DNA of 64,000 nt from Maribacter antarcticus DSM 21422 (GCF_000621125.1 NZ_JHZC01000008.1:186001-250000); one strand, 5' to 3'. Shown: positions 25,961-34,913, counted from the first letter of the stretch. Made by a program: numbers and translations. The notes: generated by a model not told the origin, from the letters alone.

Positions 25961-26303
25961 GGCCAGATAAGAAAATATAAATAGTGGCGGCTACCAACGC
26001 TATCAAAAATAGTAGCAATACATAAAAGAATACGGTGGGTTTTGAAGATTTCTGCTCAGGCACCACGGTTTTTTCATAGTAGTTGAACATCCGTTCAATA
26101 TCCTGCGTCCAACTTACGGGATAGATATTAGATTTACATTTATTACATACCAGTTTATTGGAAACTTTTGCAGTGGTTTTATGGAAAAAACGGTCATAGG
26201 TGTGTTTTTGATAAAAGCTAAGGTTTAAGTCTTGGTTAAAACATTCCGGACAGTTATTGGCCAGGTTGGCTTCCTTTATAATGACTAACTTTTCTTTTAT
26301 CAT
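25947..26303 (-). CDS. Zinc-ribbon tail-anchored membrane protein
   Basis: 118 residues. Two Cys pairs (CPEC near residue 18 and CNKC near residue 53) form a likely zinc ribbon in the cytoplasm, and one helix near the C-terminus (VFFYVLLLFLIALVAATIYIF) anchors it. Family not recognised by name. It begins 3 bases after the stop of the histidine kinase gene and is probably cotranscribed with it, suggesting a linked role. Confidence 0.6.
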   Translation of the reverse strand: MIKEKLVIIKEANLANNCPECFNQDLNLSFYQKHTYDRFFHKTTAKVSNKLVCNKCKSNIYPVSWTQDIERMFNYYEKTVVPEQKSSKPTVFFYVLLLFLIALVAATIYIFLSGPIEY

Positions 26304-26305
26304 GA

Positions 26306-27454
26306 TTACTTTGCCACTTTTAGAGATATCTGCATAATGGTTCCCTCTTTTCCTGACGAAAGTACCTTTATTTTTCCGTTATGATATTCTTCCACTATCC
26401 TTTTAACAAGGGATAGGCCTAAACCCCAACCTCTTTGTTTTGTCGTAACCCCAGGATTAAAGATAGTAGTAAAGTTAGTTTTTAGAATTCCAGAGCCTGT
26501 GTCTGCGACCAAAATCTTAACGAATTTACCATTAGGAATAATTTCTATCGCGATAGTTCCTTTACCTCGCATGGCATCTATACCGTTTTTTACTAGATTT
26601 TCTATCGTCCAGTTATATAGGGAGCTATTAAGTAGTACTGGTAACGTTTCTATTTTACTAGAGAATGAAAAATGGATGAGCTTAGAACTTCTTCTTTTTA
26701 AATATTCGTACGCTTTCTCAGTTTCTTTAACAATATCCATTTGGTCTAATTTGGGTAGAGAGCCAATTTTAGAGAAGCGGTTTGTAATGGTTTCTAGCCT
26801 AGCAATATCTTTCTCAATTTCTTTAGTTATATCTGGGTTTATTTGTTCCATTTTTAGTAATTCATTCCATCCCAATAAGGAGGATAAAGGAGTCCCAATC
26901 TGGTGGGCGGTTTCTTTTGCCATACCTGCCCATAACTTGTTTTGTTCAGACGATTTGTTGGTCTTGAATAGAAAATAGATAACGGCGCCAAAAAGGAAAA
27001 TAATTAAAAGAAGAGCAATAGGGTAGTATTTTAGTTTGTTCAAAACCTCAGAATTTCCATAATATAAGGTGGCTAAATGTTCGCCTTGTTGATCCACTGA
27101 AATTGGGGTGTTTTCCCTTTGGAATTCATGTAACTTTTTTTGAATGAAAACGGAATCGGTTACTTTTTCCTTAGGGATATTGTTTACACGGATAGAACTA
27201 TCCTTGTTGATTAATATCATAGGTGTAGACGTATTGTTTTGAAAAACACGAAGATGAAGGTTTCCTAACTCTACGTTTTCTGAGGATTGTAAAAATTCTG
27301 ACTGCGCCGTAGCCCATATCTCCATTTTAAGTCGCTCCTCTTCTTTAAAGGTTTTGAAAAAGCTATTGGTATTCCAAAGAATAAGGCTAACTAAAATAAA
27401 GGACCCTATTATAAGAAAATTGCTAGCAGTCTTGCTTTTAGGGTTAAATTTCAT
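26306..27454 (-). CDS. Membrane sensor histidine kinase
   Basis: 382 residues. Two helices (about 13-33 and 145-163) frame a roughly 110-residue periplasmic sensor. The phospho-acceptor is His184 in ETAHQIGTPLSSLLGW, followed by the N box (NLVKNGIDAM, about 286-295), G1 (ADTGSGI) and G2 (GWGLGLSLV). No HAMP or PAS domain is visible. No response regulator gene lies beside it (orphan); the partner downstream is the small zinc-ribbon membrane protein. Signal unknown. Confidence 0.9.
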   Translation of the reverse strand: MKFNPKSKTASNFLIIGSFILVSLILWNTNSFFKTFKEEERLKMEIWATAQSEFLQSSENVELGNLHLRVFQNNTSTPMILINKDSSIRVNNIPKEKVTDSVFIQKKLHEFQRENTPISVDQQGEHLATLYYGNSEVLNKLKYYPIALLLIIFLFGAVIYFLFKTNKSSEQNKLWAGMAKETAHQIGTPLSSLLGWNELLKMEQINPDITKEIEKDIARLETITNRFSKIGSLPKLDQMDIVKETEKAYEYLKRRSSKLIHFSFSSKIETLPVLLNSSLYNWTIENLVKNGIDAMRGKGTIAIEIIPNGKFVKILVADTGSGILKTNFTTIFNPGVTTKQRGWGLGLSLVKRIVEEYHNGKIKVLSSGKEGTIMQISLKVAK

Positions 27455-27584
27455 CCAATTGTTTTCTGTTATTAAAGATAACCCAAATTGTAAATAATTG
27501 TTGTGTTGTATTACAGTGTGTTAGTTTTATTACCGCATCATTTTATGTACTTTTGAAATTCGATTGTATAAAAGAGCATTTAAG

Positions 27585-27962
27585 ATGGAATTAGAAGGAA
27601 AAGTAAAATTAGTTGGAGAGACCAAAACTTTTGGTAACAACGGATTTAGAAAAAGAGAATTGGTCATAACTACAGACGAGCAATACCCCCAGCATATTTT
27701 GGTAGAGTTTGTGCAGGACAAATGTGATCTGTTGAACAGTTGCGGTGTTGGGCAAGATGTAAAAGTCGGTATTAACGTAAGGGGACGAGAATGGACCAAC
27801 CCACAAGGAGAGGTAAAGTACTTCAACTCTATTCAAGGATGGCGCATAGAAACCGCTGAACAGCAAGCTCCTGCAGCCGGTATGCCCCCTGTTCCTCCTA
27901 TGGAAGCATTTGAACCTGCAGATAAATTAAACGAGGAAGATCACGACGACCTTCCCTTTTAA
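27585..27962 (+). CDS. DUF3127 single-stranded-DNA-binding-like protein
   Basis: 125 residues from the ATG at 27585 (MELEGKVKLVGE); an upstream TTG extension is unlikely. The OB-fold-like core (RKRELVITTDEQYPQHILVEFV, GINVRGREWTNPQGEVKYFNSIQGWRI) is the DUF3127 family of Bacteroidetes, similar in layout to SSB/PriB folds, with an acidic C-terminal tail (LNEEDHDDLPF) that closely resembles the SSB protein-interaction tip. Nucleic acid binding is inferred. Confidence 0.8.
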   Translation: MELEGKVKLVGETKTFGNNGFRKRELVITTDEQYPQHILVEFVQDKCDLLNSCGVGQDVKVGINVRGREWTNPQGEVKYFNSIQGWRIETAEQQAPAAGMPPVPPMEAFEPADKLNEEDHDDLPF

Positions 27963-28097
27963 AAAAATATAGCCACTAAAAACAAATCTGTTTATAGCGG
28001 TTTTCGTTTTGTTTGGAACTATGAGACTTGTTTGGCTTAAAACGTTGAACAGGTTTTTTGTTTTTAAGCTTTTGGTTAATTTGTAAATTAAACCGTT

Positions 28098-28757
28098 GTG
28101 AAAGAAGGAGAGCAATATAAATCTATCGCGTTTTTGTCAGACAGCTTGGTATTCCCTGATGTATCGCAGGCAAATAGAGAAGGTCTATTGGCTGTTGGCG
28201 GAGATCTTTCCCCAGAAAGACTTCTAATGGCTTACAAAAACGGTGTTTTTCCTTGGTTTAATGAAGATTCGCTGATTCTTTGGTGGAGTCCAGATCCACG
28301 AATGGTACTGTTTCCAGAGCACATAAAGGTTTCTAAAAGTATGCGTAAAGTACTGCGAGAACAAACGTTTAGATTAACCCAGAATACTTGTTTTGAAAGA
28401 GTGGTAGAATACTGTGCTACCGTAAAACGGGAACAACAAGAAGGCACATGGATTACCAAGGCAATGAGAGATGCCTACTTGAGCCTTCACGAGAGGGGAA
28501 TTGCTAAATCTTACGAAGTATGGGAAGATGATACATTGGTAGGGGGCTTATACGGAGTGGATTTGGGGACAATCTTTTGTGGCGAAAGCATGTTTAGTTT
28601 AAAGACCAATGCGTCTAAATTCGCATTTATAAAACTTGCAGAGGAGCTAAAGGAAAAAAACTACAAGCTTATTGATTGCCAACTCCATACGGATCACTTG
28701 GCTAGTTTGGGAGCAATGGAAATTCCTAGAAAGGAGTTTGTTCAGTTCCTAAAGTGA
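28098..28757 (+). CDS. aat: Leucyl/phenylalanyl-tRNA-protein transferase
   Basis: 219 residues, starting at GTG 28098. Typical blocks: FPDVSQANREGLLAVGGDLSPERLLMAYKNGVFPWFN, WWSPDPRMVLFP, TWITKAMRDAY and GGLYGVDLGTIFCGESMFS, and the C-terminal DCQLHTDHLASLGAMEIPR. Adds Leu or Phe to proteins with N-terminal Lys or Arg, marking them for ClpAP (N-end rule). Overlaps the end of the convergent DUF2490 gene by nine bases. Confidence 0.95.
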   Translation: MKEGEQYKSIAFLSDSLVFPDVSQANREGLLAVGGDLSPERLLMAYKNGVFPWFNEDSLILWWSPDPRMVLFPEHIKVSKSMRKVLREQTFRLTQNTCFERVVEYCATVKREQQEGTWITKAMRDAYLSLHERGIAKSYEVWEDDTLVGGLYGVDLGTIFCGESMFSLKTNASKFAFIKLAEELKEKNYKLIDCQLHTDHLASLGAMEIPRKEFVQFLK

Positions 28758-29444
28758 TAGGACAATGCTTGTGAGTAGGAACAAAACGTGCTCCGTACCC
28801 TGCGTATAGTTCTCCGTGCGGTACTCCGTCCCAATTTGGAGTTTTGTGTTCTGGTCGAGCAGCCATCCTAGATGGGCAGTAAATCTTTGGTCGTATTCTG
28901 GTACTGTTGCTTTGGCAACGCTTAGTAGTGCTTCGGTAGATACTATGATGTAGGATTCGCCTACATCAAGTTCTTCGCCCTGCAAAGGAAAATCGAGTGC
29001 AAAACGATACCTGAATCTGTGAATGGTAGAACTTTTTGTAATACGTTGTTCAGATCTAAAGCGATTTCCTAAGCGCGCGCCTCTAGTGCTTTTGGTTACA
29101 TTATACTGTTGTATAAATCGTAGTTCATTTTCCTTTGTTCTTTCAAAAATATCTCTAAAACGATACAGTACTCCAAGCCCAACACTCTTATCATTTCCAA
29201 TTTTAAGATTGGAGAAATGTACGACATCCAATTGCCTTACGGTAAATTGTGTTTGGTCGTCCTTAAGAATATAGCTTCGTTTTGCGAGTGAAAAGTTATG
29301 AACGTAGTTGGGTGTTACTTTGTAATTTATGGCTACATCTGGTTGCCAGTATCCCGTTAGGTTAGCCTGTGCTTCAAGAACAGATGAAGTACATAGAAAG
29401 AACAGCAAAAATAGATAGCTATGTTTAATAAAGCACATGGTCAT
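28749..29444 (-). CDS. DUF2490 outer-membrane beta-barrel-like protein
   Basis: 231 residues with a signal peptide ending VLEAQA. The rest alternates in beta strands (LTGYWQPDVAINYKVTPNY, GLGVLYRFRDIF, FRYRFALDFPL, LQIGTEYRTENY), as in DUF2490 proteins, which are predicted outer-membrane barrels of unknown role. It overlaps the preceding gene on the same strand by 20 bases, so they form an operon. Confidence 0.75.
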   Translation of the reverse strand: MTMCFIKHSYLFLLFFLCTSSVLEAQANLTGYWQPDVAINYKVTPNYVHNFSLAKRSYILKDDQTQFTVRQLDVVHFSNLKIGNDKSVGLGVLYRFRDIFERTKENELRFIQQYNVTKSTRGARLGNRFRSEQRITKSSTIHRFRYRFALDFPLQGEELDVGESYIIVSTEALLSVAKATVPEYDQRFTAHLGWLLDQNTKLQIGTEYRTENYTQGTEHVLFLLTSIVLSL

Positions 29445-30015
29445 AGTTTGGGGGCAACTGTTTTCTTTTGTTTATAAAGTTACCTTGGGCATCAAAAAGA
29501 ATTTCGTATTCCAAATAGCTTTTGTTTTCTTTAGCTGATACAATTATCTCATAATTTAAGCTAGGTATTAGTAGATTTTGAAACGCATTCCTTAGTGTCT
29601 TTTGTAATTTTTCTTCCGCGGATGCTAGGTATTGTTGCTGTATTTTTTTTACACGATGTTTATTGAACGCTTTGTTAAAATACATAGTTATATTCGCCAG
29701 CACGTCCGAAGGAATGTCTACAGGTTCAATAGTTATTTCAATATCCTCAAGCGCACCATCTACATCAAATTCCATGCTGTACCAAAGCTTGTCTTTTTTG
29801 AATTTTGCTTCATAACTACTTTTAGTACTATCAGTTTCCTTATAAAACTTTAAGCGTTTTGTATTTTTTACATGGGTATCGACAAGGTCTTTGGCTACTG
29901 TCGGAAATTGGTCTTTTTTTATACGAAATTCGCGCTCGTATTTGTTTTGAGCAAAAGAAAAAAAGGCACATAATACCAAAACAGGAGTGATGAAAATTTT
30001 AAATGTTGCGAACAT
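29425..30015 (-). CDS. Secreted PepSY-like protein
   Basis: 196 residues; signal peptide ends FFSFAQ. The mature chain repeats a helix-strand pattern twice (QFPTVAKDLVDT ... YEAKFKKDKLWYSMEFDVDGALEDIEI and a second unit ending YEILFDAQGNFINKRKQLPP), as in periplasmic PepSY-like proteins. Function unknown. It overlaps the DUF2490 gene by 20 bases and follows the tag gene by 12, suggesting one transcript. Confidence 0.6.
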   Translation of the reverse strand: MFATFKIFITPVLVLCAFFSFAQNKYEREFRIKKDQFPTVAKDLVDTHVKNTKRLKFYKETDSTKSSYEAKFKKDKLWYSMEFDVDGALEDIEITIEPVDIPSDVLANITMYFNKAFNKHRVKKIQQQYLASAEEKLQKTLRNAFQNLLIPSLNYEIIVSAKENKSYLEYEILFDAQGNFINKRKQLPPNYDHVLY

Positions 30016-30027
30016 GTATTAAAGGTT

Positions 30028-30591
30028 TTATACTTGGTTATATCTAAAACAACTTATTTCGTGGTCGTTTACCATTCCGGTAGCTTGCATATATGCATAG
30101 ATAACGGTACTTCCTACAAACTTAACTCCCTTTTTTTTTAGGTCATTACTTAAGGTTTCGGATAGTAAGTTATTAGCAGGTCCGTCTTTATAGTTTTTGA
30201 CACCATTCTTTATCGGTTTATGGTTTACGAAAGCCCAGATGTAGTTACTGAAACTTCCATGTTCTTTTTGTATTTCTATAAACGCTTTTGCATTGGAAAT
30301 AGTTGCCGTTATCTTTAAACGATTTCTTATAATTCCCGGATTTTGTAACAAACTGTCAATTTCGGATTGCTTGTATAGCGCAATCATTTTGCAATCAAAA
30401 TTATCGAACGCGGCCCTAAAATTTTCTCTTTTTTTGAGCACGGTAATCCAACTGAGTCCGGATTGAAAAGTTTCCAACATCAAAAATTCAAAAAGGGTGT
30501 CATCATTTCTTACAGGAACACCCCATTCTTCATCATGATACTTTTCATAAAGCGCATTGCCTTTGCACCATTCACATTTATTCTTTAACAT
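30028..30591 (-). CDS. tag: DNA-3-methyladenine glycosylase I
   Basis: 187 residues, normal length. The start CEWCKGNALYEKYHDEEWGVP holds the family's zinc Cys and the YHDxEWG block; FEFLMLETFQSGLSWITVLKKRENFRAAFDNFD and the C-terminal GMVNDHEISC(F) with the final Cys/His complete the zinc site. Removes 3-methyladenine from alkylated DNA. It is the first gene of a probable operon with the two secreted proteins downstream. Confidence 0.95.
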   Translation of the reverse strand: MLKNKCEWCKGNALYEKYHDEEWGVPVRNDDTLFEFLMLETFQSGLSWITVLKKRENFRAAFDNFDCKMIALYKQSEIDSLLQNPGIIRNRLKITATISNAKAFIEIQKEHGSFSNYIWAFVNHKPIKNGVKNYKDGPANNLLSETLSNDLKKKGVKFVGSTVIYAYMQATGMVNDHEISCFRYNQV

Positions 30592-30627
30592 AAGATTAGA
30601 TTACCCTACTAAAGATAAGGCAATAGC

Positions 30628-31590
30628 TTAGAATGTTTGTACAATATGCAGGTAAAGGGGCATTCCAATGGTTATATTAAAAGGAAATGTAATAGCTAAT
30701 GCCATGGGTAAGTATAAGCTAGGATTAGCAGTAGGAGCGGCTAAACGCATGGCGGCGGGCACAGCAATATATGATGCGCTCGCTGCTAAGATCGCAAACA
30801 AAAACCGATTTCCAATACTATCGATAAATGCCGAACTAATAATTGCAACAGTTATTCCATTGATCAATGGAATAACGATAGCGAACAAAAATGCAAACCA
30901 TCCTTTTTTAAGGAAATCCGCCAATTTTTTACCACTAGTTATTCCCATATCTAGCAAAAAAACAGCTAAAAATCCTTTAAAAATATCAGTAGTAAAAGGT
31001 TCTATTCCTCTAGCTTGCTGATCACTGGCTAAAAAACCTATCACAAGACTACCCATTATAAGCAATACGCTTCCGTTGGTCAAGGAGTGCCTTACCACAC
31101 TAGGTAAACGTATTTTATCCTTTTTGTTTTTTTGAAAATAGGACATTAAGAGGACTCCTACGATTATGGAGGGTGCTTCCATTAAAGCCATTACGGCAAC
31201 CATATGCCCTCCAAAGGGTATTTGTTCCAATTCCAAAAATGATACTGCGGTAACGAATGTTACTGCACTAACTGATCCATAAGCTGCGGCAATGGCACCA
31301 GAGTTGGCAACACTAAATTTTTTTCTCAGGATAAAGTATGTGTAAATAGGAACGAAAAGCGCTAAAAAAACACCGAAAAGTAACGACCAAAAAATCTCCA
31401 TATCCAAATTGCTATGGGATAGTTCAAGCCCACCCTTAAACCCAATGGAGAACATAAGATATAAGGATATAAATTTTGAAGAGTTAGGAGGTATTTCTAG
31501 GTCACTTTTAAGTTGTACAGCCAAAACACCAAGGAAGAAGAAAAGAAGGGCTGGGTTGGTTAGATTGTCCAGTAATAAATGTAAGTCCAT
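30628..31590 (-). CDS. SbtA-type sodium-dependent bicarbonate transporter
   Basis: 320 residues with about ten helices, arranged as two inverted repeats. Family blocks: FFFLGVLAVQLKSDLEIPP, YLMFSIGFKGG, GSVSAVTFVTAVSFLE, GHMVAVMALMEAPSIIVG (first core) and LLDMGITSGKK, FAILAASASYIAVPAAMRLA (second core with the FAILAASASYIAVP signature). This is the SbtA (DUF897) family of high-affinity Na+/HCO3- symporters. It is divergent, at a distance, from a LysR regulator and is followed by a CutA-like gene further on; cyanobacterial SbtA pairs with the PII-like SbtB. The role in a heterotroph would be to feed anaplerotic carboxylation (inference). Confidence 0.85.
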   Translation of the reverse strand: MDLHLLLDNLTNPALLFFFLGVLAVQLKSDLEIPPNSSKFISLYLMFSIGFKGGLELSHSNLDMEIFWSLLFGVFLALFVPIYTYFILRKKFSVANSGAIAAAYGSVSAVTFVTAVSFLELEQIPFGGHMVAVMALMEAPSIIVGVLLMSYFQKNKKDKIRLPSVVRHSLTNGSVLLIMGSLVIGFLASDQQARGIEPFTTDIFKGFLAVFLLDMGITSGKKLADFLKKGWFAFLFAIVIPLINGITVAIISSAFIDSIGNRFLFAILAASASYIAVPAAMRLAAPTANPSLYLPMALAITFPFNITIGMPLYLHIVQTF

Positions 31591-31849
31591 TTTAAGTTTT
31601 GGGTTGGGATATTTATAGGGGACATATTGCGCTCTGGAGATAAAATATATGTAGTTTATGAAACATTTACTCCATAAAGTATGTGCTAAAGCTTAAAATA
31701 AACATCTGTTTTAGATTCGATTTTGCAACCATAATCTACTTCATTTAAAATGCGAATTTCTACTAGTATCAAAAAAATTTCAGGTTAATTAACCCGAGCA
31801 TATAACTACTTATTTTATCTCTTATGAAATTTATTTCTATACAGTCTGG

Positions 31850-32158
31850 TTACTCACTAATAGAGATTTCTAAGGTTCCGTTTATTGTTATTTTCGCACC
31901 TGACTTTCTCATTTCAGCAAAAAATTCCCGCGCTGTTGCTTTTTCGCGTTCCAATTCTCCAATTCTCCCATCTGGATATTTGGTGTCTGCACCAGAATAG
32001 CCCTCGCTTAGCGATAGTCTTTGTAACTTGTGGAAATTTAGTTTTTCATCAATGAGTGACACAATAATGTCTGTGGCTTCTGATACAGTGAAGTCTCCTT
32101 CTACTAACTGAATTTTTTGCGTGGTGGTTTTATTTATACTAACGTTTGCTACTTTCAT
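31850..32158 (-). CDS. Conserved-looking hypothetical protein
   Basis: 102 residues, cytoplasmic, no signal or helix for the membrane. Contains a helical middle (LIDEKLNFHKLQRLSLSEGYSG, then ELEREKATAREFFAEMRKSG) between two beta segments (ANVSINKTTTQKIQLVEGDFTVSE; KITINGTLEISISE). I do not recognise the family. It sits alone between sbtA and the LysR gene, on the sbtA strand but 259 bases upstream of it, so a shared promoter is possible but not shown. Confidence 0.55.
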   Translation of the reverse strand: MKVANVSINKTTTQKIQLVEGDFTVSEATDIIVSLIDEKLNFHKLQRLSLSEGYSGADTKYPDGRIGELEREKATAREFFAEMRKSGAKITINGTLEISISE

Positions 32159-32773
32159 GGTGTTATGTAATTTGAATCTGCTACTAAGTTGGTATTAATT
32201 ATCAATAGATTTCTATTTATATATGTTATATGGTATATAAACTTTAATTATACGTCGGAGGTGTCTTCTTTAAATTTTTAATAAAGGTCCATACCCTTTA
32301 GGGGTATTTGGAATGCTAAGTAGGTTTTCAATATTAAAACCCACAGGTTTTAACCATTCAAAAATCATGTTTTACTTGTTCTGTAAAATGTTGGCATTAA
32401 AGATTATTTGGCTTTAGGGCGAGGGATTATTTTTGTAGTCACACTATTTTTTTGAATAAATCGAGTTTAAATATTAGGGAAGCCATGTTCACTCTTATCT
32501 AAGTAGTTTAACAATACGCTTTCTATTAAATTTTTTGATTGTCAAAGTGGATGGGGCTCGGGTGAAACCGGAATGGATACTCGAGTTGTTTTACGTATTA
32601 TCGGTATTTTTGGTTTTAGGAGAGTGCTAATTTCTAAAACATAATAGGCTAGTTGGCTATGAGCTTGTAAGCCAGTTGTTGTGATAAATACAGCGGTAAT
32701 TATTTTTAGTTTTATAGTCAGTTTATTATAAAATTTTTATTTATTTTTATTATCCAATGTATAAATATTTTTT
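32159..32773. other. 615-base intergenic region between divergent genes
   Basis: AT-rich, no gene supported. It holds a small palindrome ATACCC-TTTAG-GGGTAT at 32291-32307 and an AT-rich run (32715-32772) directly before the LysR start. LysR binding sites (T-N11-A) are too degenerate to place with confidence here. No remnant of a coding region is evident in any frame. Confidence 0.5.
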
Positions 32774-33694
32774 ATGAACTATACGCTACATCAATTAAGG
32801 GTTTTTTTGAAGGTAACAGAGATGAAGAGCATTACAAAAGCTGCCGGGGAACTATTTTTGACGCAACCAGCGGTATCAATTCAATTGAAGAACTTTCAGG
32901 ATCAGTTTTCTATTCCTTTGACAGAAGTAGTAGGTAGAAAACTATATGTAACAGATTTTGGTATCGAAATTGCAGAGGCCGCTGAAAAAATTATAGAGCA
33001 GGTATACGCGATAAACTATAAGTCTTTGGCATATGAAGGTAGTTTGTCTGGTAAGCTTAAGATTTCCATTGTATCTACGGGACAATACGTGATGCCATAT
33101 TTTTTAAGCGACTTTATCAATGCTAATACTGGAGTAGAACTGTTTATGGATGTTACTAATAAATCCAAGGTTGTAAAATGCTTGGAGGAGAACGAGATAG
33201 ATTTCGCCTTGGTTTCGGTAGTTCCTGATCATCTGAAGGTCAGCTGTGTTGAGCTCATGGAAAACAAGTTATTTCTTGTAGGGGGCACTAAAAAGGAAAT
33301 AAAAAAGAAAATTGATAAGAATATTTTTGCTCAACTACCCCTAATTTATAGGGAGCAAGGTTCGGCAACACGCGTAGTGATGGAGGAGTTTATTAAGAGC
33401 AATAAGCTACCTACATCAAAAAAAATAGAACTTACATCCAACGAGGCCGTGAAACAAGCCGTAATGTCAGGTTTAGGTTATTCGATAATGCCTCTGATTG
33501 GTATCAAAAACGAATTGCGGAATAAAGATTTGCAAATTATCGAGGTAGTTGGCTTGCCTATAAGCACTACATGGAACCTAGTTTGGCTCACAGCTAAAAA
33601 ATTATCACCTGCGGCTACTGCATTTTTAGAGTACGTAAAGTTAGAAAAAAAGCAGATAATAGCAGATCATTTTAGCTGGGTCTATGCTAGTTAA
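32774..33694 (+). CDS. LysR-family transcriptional regulator
   Basis: 306 residues. N-terminal winged HTH (LHQLRVFLKVTEMKSITKAAGELFLTQPAVSIQLKNFQ, residues 5-42) then a periplasmic-binding-like effector domain. The sequence type is that of the CbbR/CmpR/CynR branch, which in autotrophs controls carbon fixation and bicarbonate uptake. Located beside sbtA and the CutA-like gene, so it probably controls them (inference). It is convergent with the CutA-like gene, 7 bases between stops. Confidence 0.88.
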   Translation: MNYTLHQLRVFLKVTEMKSITKAAGELFLTQPAVSIQLKNFQDQFSIPLTEVVGRKLYVTDFGIEIAEAAEKIIEQVYAINYKSLAYEGSLSGKLKISIVSTGQYVMPYFLSDFINANTGVELFMDVTNKSKVVKCLEENEIDFALVSVVPDHLKVSCVELMENKLFLVGGTKKEIKKKIDKNIFAQLPLIYREQGSATRVVMEEFIKSNKLPTSKKIELTSNEAVKQAVMSGLGYSIMPLIGIKNELRNKDLQIIEVVGLPISTTWNLVWLTAKKLSPAATAFLEYVKLEKKQIIADHFSWVYAS

Positions 33695-33701
33695 TATAAC
33701 A

Positions 33702-34019
33702 CTAAACTTTAGCTGTATTCTCTCGCAATAGATGGGCTAATGAATCATCCATATAAATAATCGGAACTGCATACAGCATAGGCATCTTATCCTTGAATGA
33801 CGTTTTGAGAACTTCATTTATAGTGGAGAATAATAGGGCCTTAGTTTTACCTATGATAAGTGTTCGTTTTTCCCTTACCATTTCTCCGTTTTCTGCTTTC
33901 TTTTGAAAGATTATTTTTTCGGAAATAGCGGCCTGTAATAATAGTTTTTTATCCATTAAAAGACGGATAATGTCCAGGGCTTGTGCCTGATTATTGGCCA
34001 TAATGTGTGCTAGAATCAT
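33702..34019 (-). CDS. CutA-like / PII-fold small protein
   Basis: 105 residues with the alpha-beta layout of CutA1: MILAHIMANNQAQALDIIRLLMDKKLLLQAAI, then EKRTLIIGKTKALLFSTINEVL and PMLYAVPIIYMDDSLAHLL. CutA and PII share a trimeric ferredoxin-like fold. CutA1's metal-binding residues are not obvious here. Because SbtA proteins are commonly paired with a PII-like partner (SbtB), a regulatory role on the transporter is possible; this is inference from proximity (about 2 kb away, LysR between). Confidence 0.6.
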   Translation of the reverse strand: MILAHIMANNQAQALDIIRLLMDKKLLLQAAISEKIIFQKKAENGEMVREKRTLIIGKTKALLFSTINEVLKTSFKDKMPMLYAVPIIYMDDSLAHLLRENTAKV

Positions 34020-34121
34020 AACTTAAGGTTTACCGTTAACGACCTAAGGTCGTTTGTAATAATTGCTGGCCTACTAGCGCAATAGCGCTTAAGTACAGCC
34101 TGTATTTATGGTGTAAGTAGG

Positions 34122-34505
34122 TTAATGTTGTGCTATTATATTTTCCTTTTTTAGGGTTTTCAACTCTTTATTAGCAAGTGCTTTATCTAAATTTGATGTC
34201 ACTTTAGGAAAGAATCTAAAGAAATTTCGACCATCTTTTCTTGTAAGTACCACATCTTTACTGCCGTCCTCGGTGGTTATGATTTCTATTACGATAAGCT
34301 TTTTACCAATCAAATTATTAAAAGTAGCAATAGCTCCTCTTTTGATAATAATATTTGGTTTAGGAAAGTCTATGTATTGGTAGGAAGAACTAGAGGGTTG
34401 ACTTAACACTAAAACATCTCCTATGGCTATAGTATTGTCTTGCTCTTGCGCATTTAACAAACCTACAGATGTTATAAATGCCAGATAAAGGCCTAATTTT
34501 TTCAT
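34122..34505 (-). CDS. Small secreted protein, tandem paralogue 2
   Basis: 127 residues, signal peptide ending LLNAQE. The mature part contains DGSKDVVLTRKDGRNFFRFF (about residues 85-103), which matches DGTQNVVLRREDGNNFFNLY in the gene upstream, so the two are tandem duplicates. 18 bases separate them. Family not recognised; likely periplasmic or surface beta-rich protein of about 100 mature residues. Confidence 0.6.
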   Translation of the reverse strand: MKKLGLYLAFITSVGLLNAQEQDNTIAIGDVLVLSQPSSSSYQYIDFPKPNIIIKRGAIATFNNLIGKKLIVIEIITTEDGSKDVVLTRKDGRNFFRFFPKVTSNLDKALANKELKTLKKENIIAQH

Positions 34506-34523
34506 AACTATAAATATTTGAGT

Positions 34524-34913
34524 TTATGGTATTATGTTTACCTCAAGTATCGATTTGCTTTCTAAATTTCGCACAGGTGTTAACTTCGCTCTCATTGTGG
34601 AATACAGATTGAAAAAGTTATTCCCATCTTCCCTTCTCAATACTACGTTTTGTGTTCCATCTGAAGCGATATCCAAGCTATCTACGATAAGTTTGCTTCC
34701 ATATATATTAAGGTAGTTTCCCATTCCGTCCAAATCGTTGACTCCTCCCACAATAATTGTAGCGCCTTTTACTGGCAAACTAATTTCATTCGTACCTACT
34801 AATGTAGTATTTATCGGAGTTTGGTTCTGCTCAAAGGTGAGGCGAAAAAGCTCTTGAGCCCCTACCATAGTTGTTGTTAAACCAAAAAATATATAGAGTA
34901 GTATTTTTTTCAT
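34524..34913 (-). CDS. Small secreted protein, tandem paralogue 1
   Basis: 129 residues, signal peptide ending MVGAQE. Beta-rich mature part with TIIVGGVNDLDGMGNYLNIY and the VVLRREDGNNFF motif shared with its downstream neighbour. Divergent from the TetR gene across about 140 bases, so it may respond to the same regulator. Function unknown. Confidence 0.6.
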   Translation of the reverse strand: MKKILLYIFFGLTTTMVGAQELFRLTFEQNQTPINTTLVGTNEISLPVKGATIIVGGVNDLDGMGNYLNIYGSKLIVDSLDIASDGTQNVVLRREDGNNFFNLYSTMRAKLTPVRNLESKSILEVNIIP

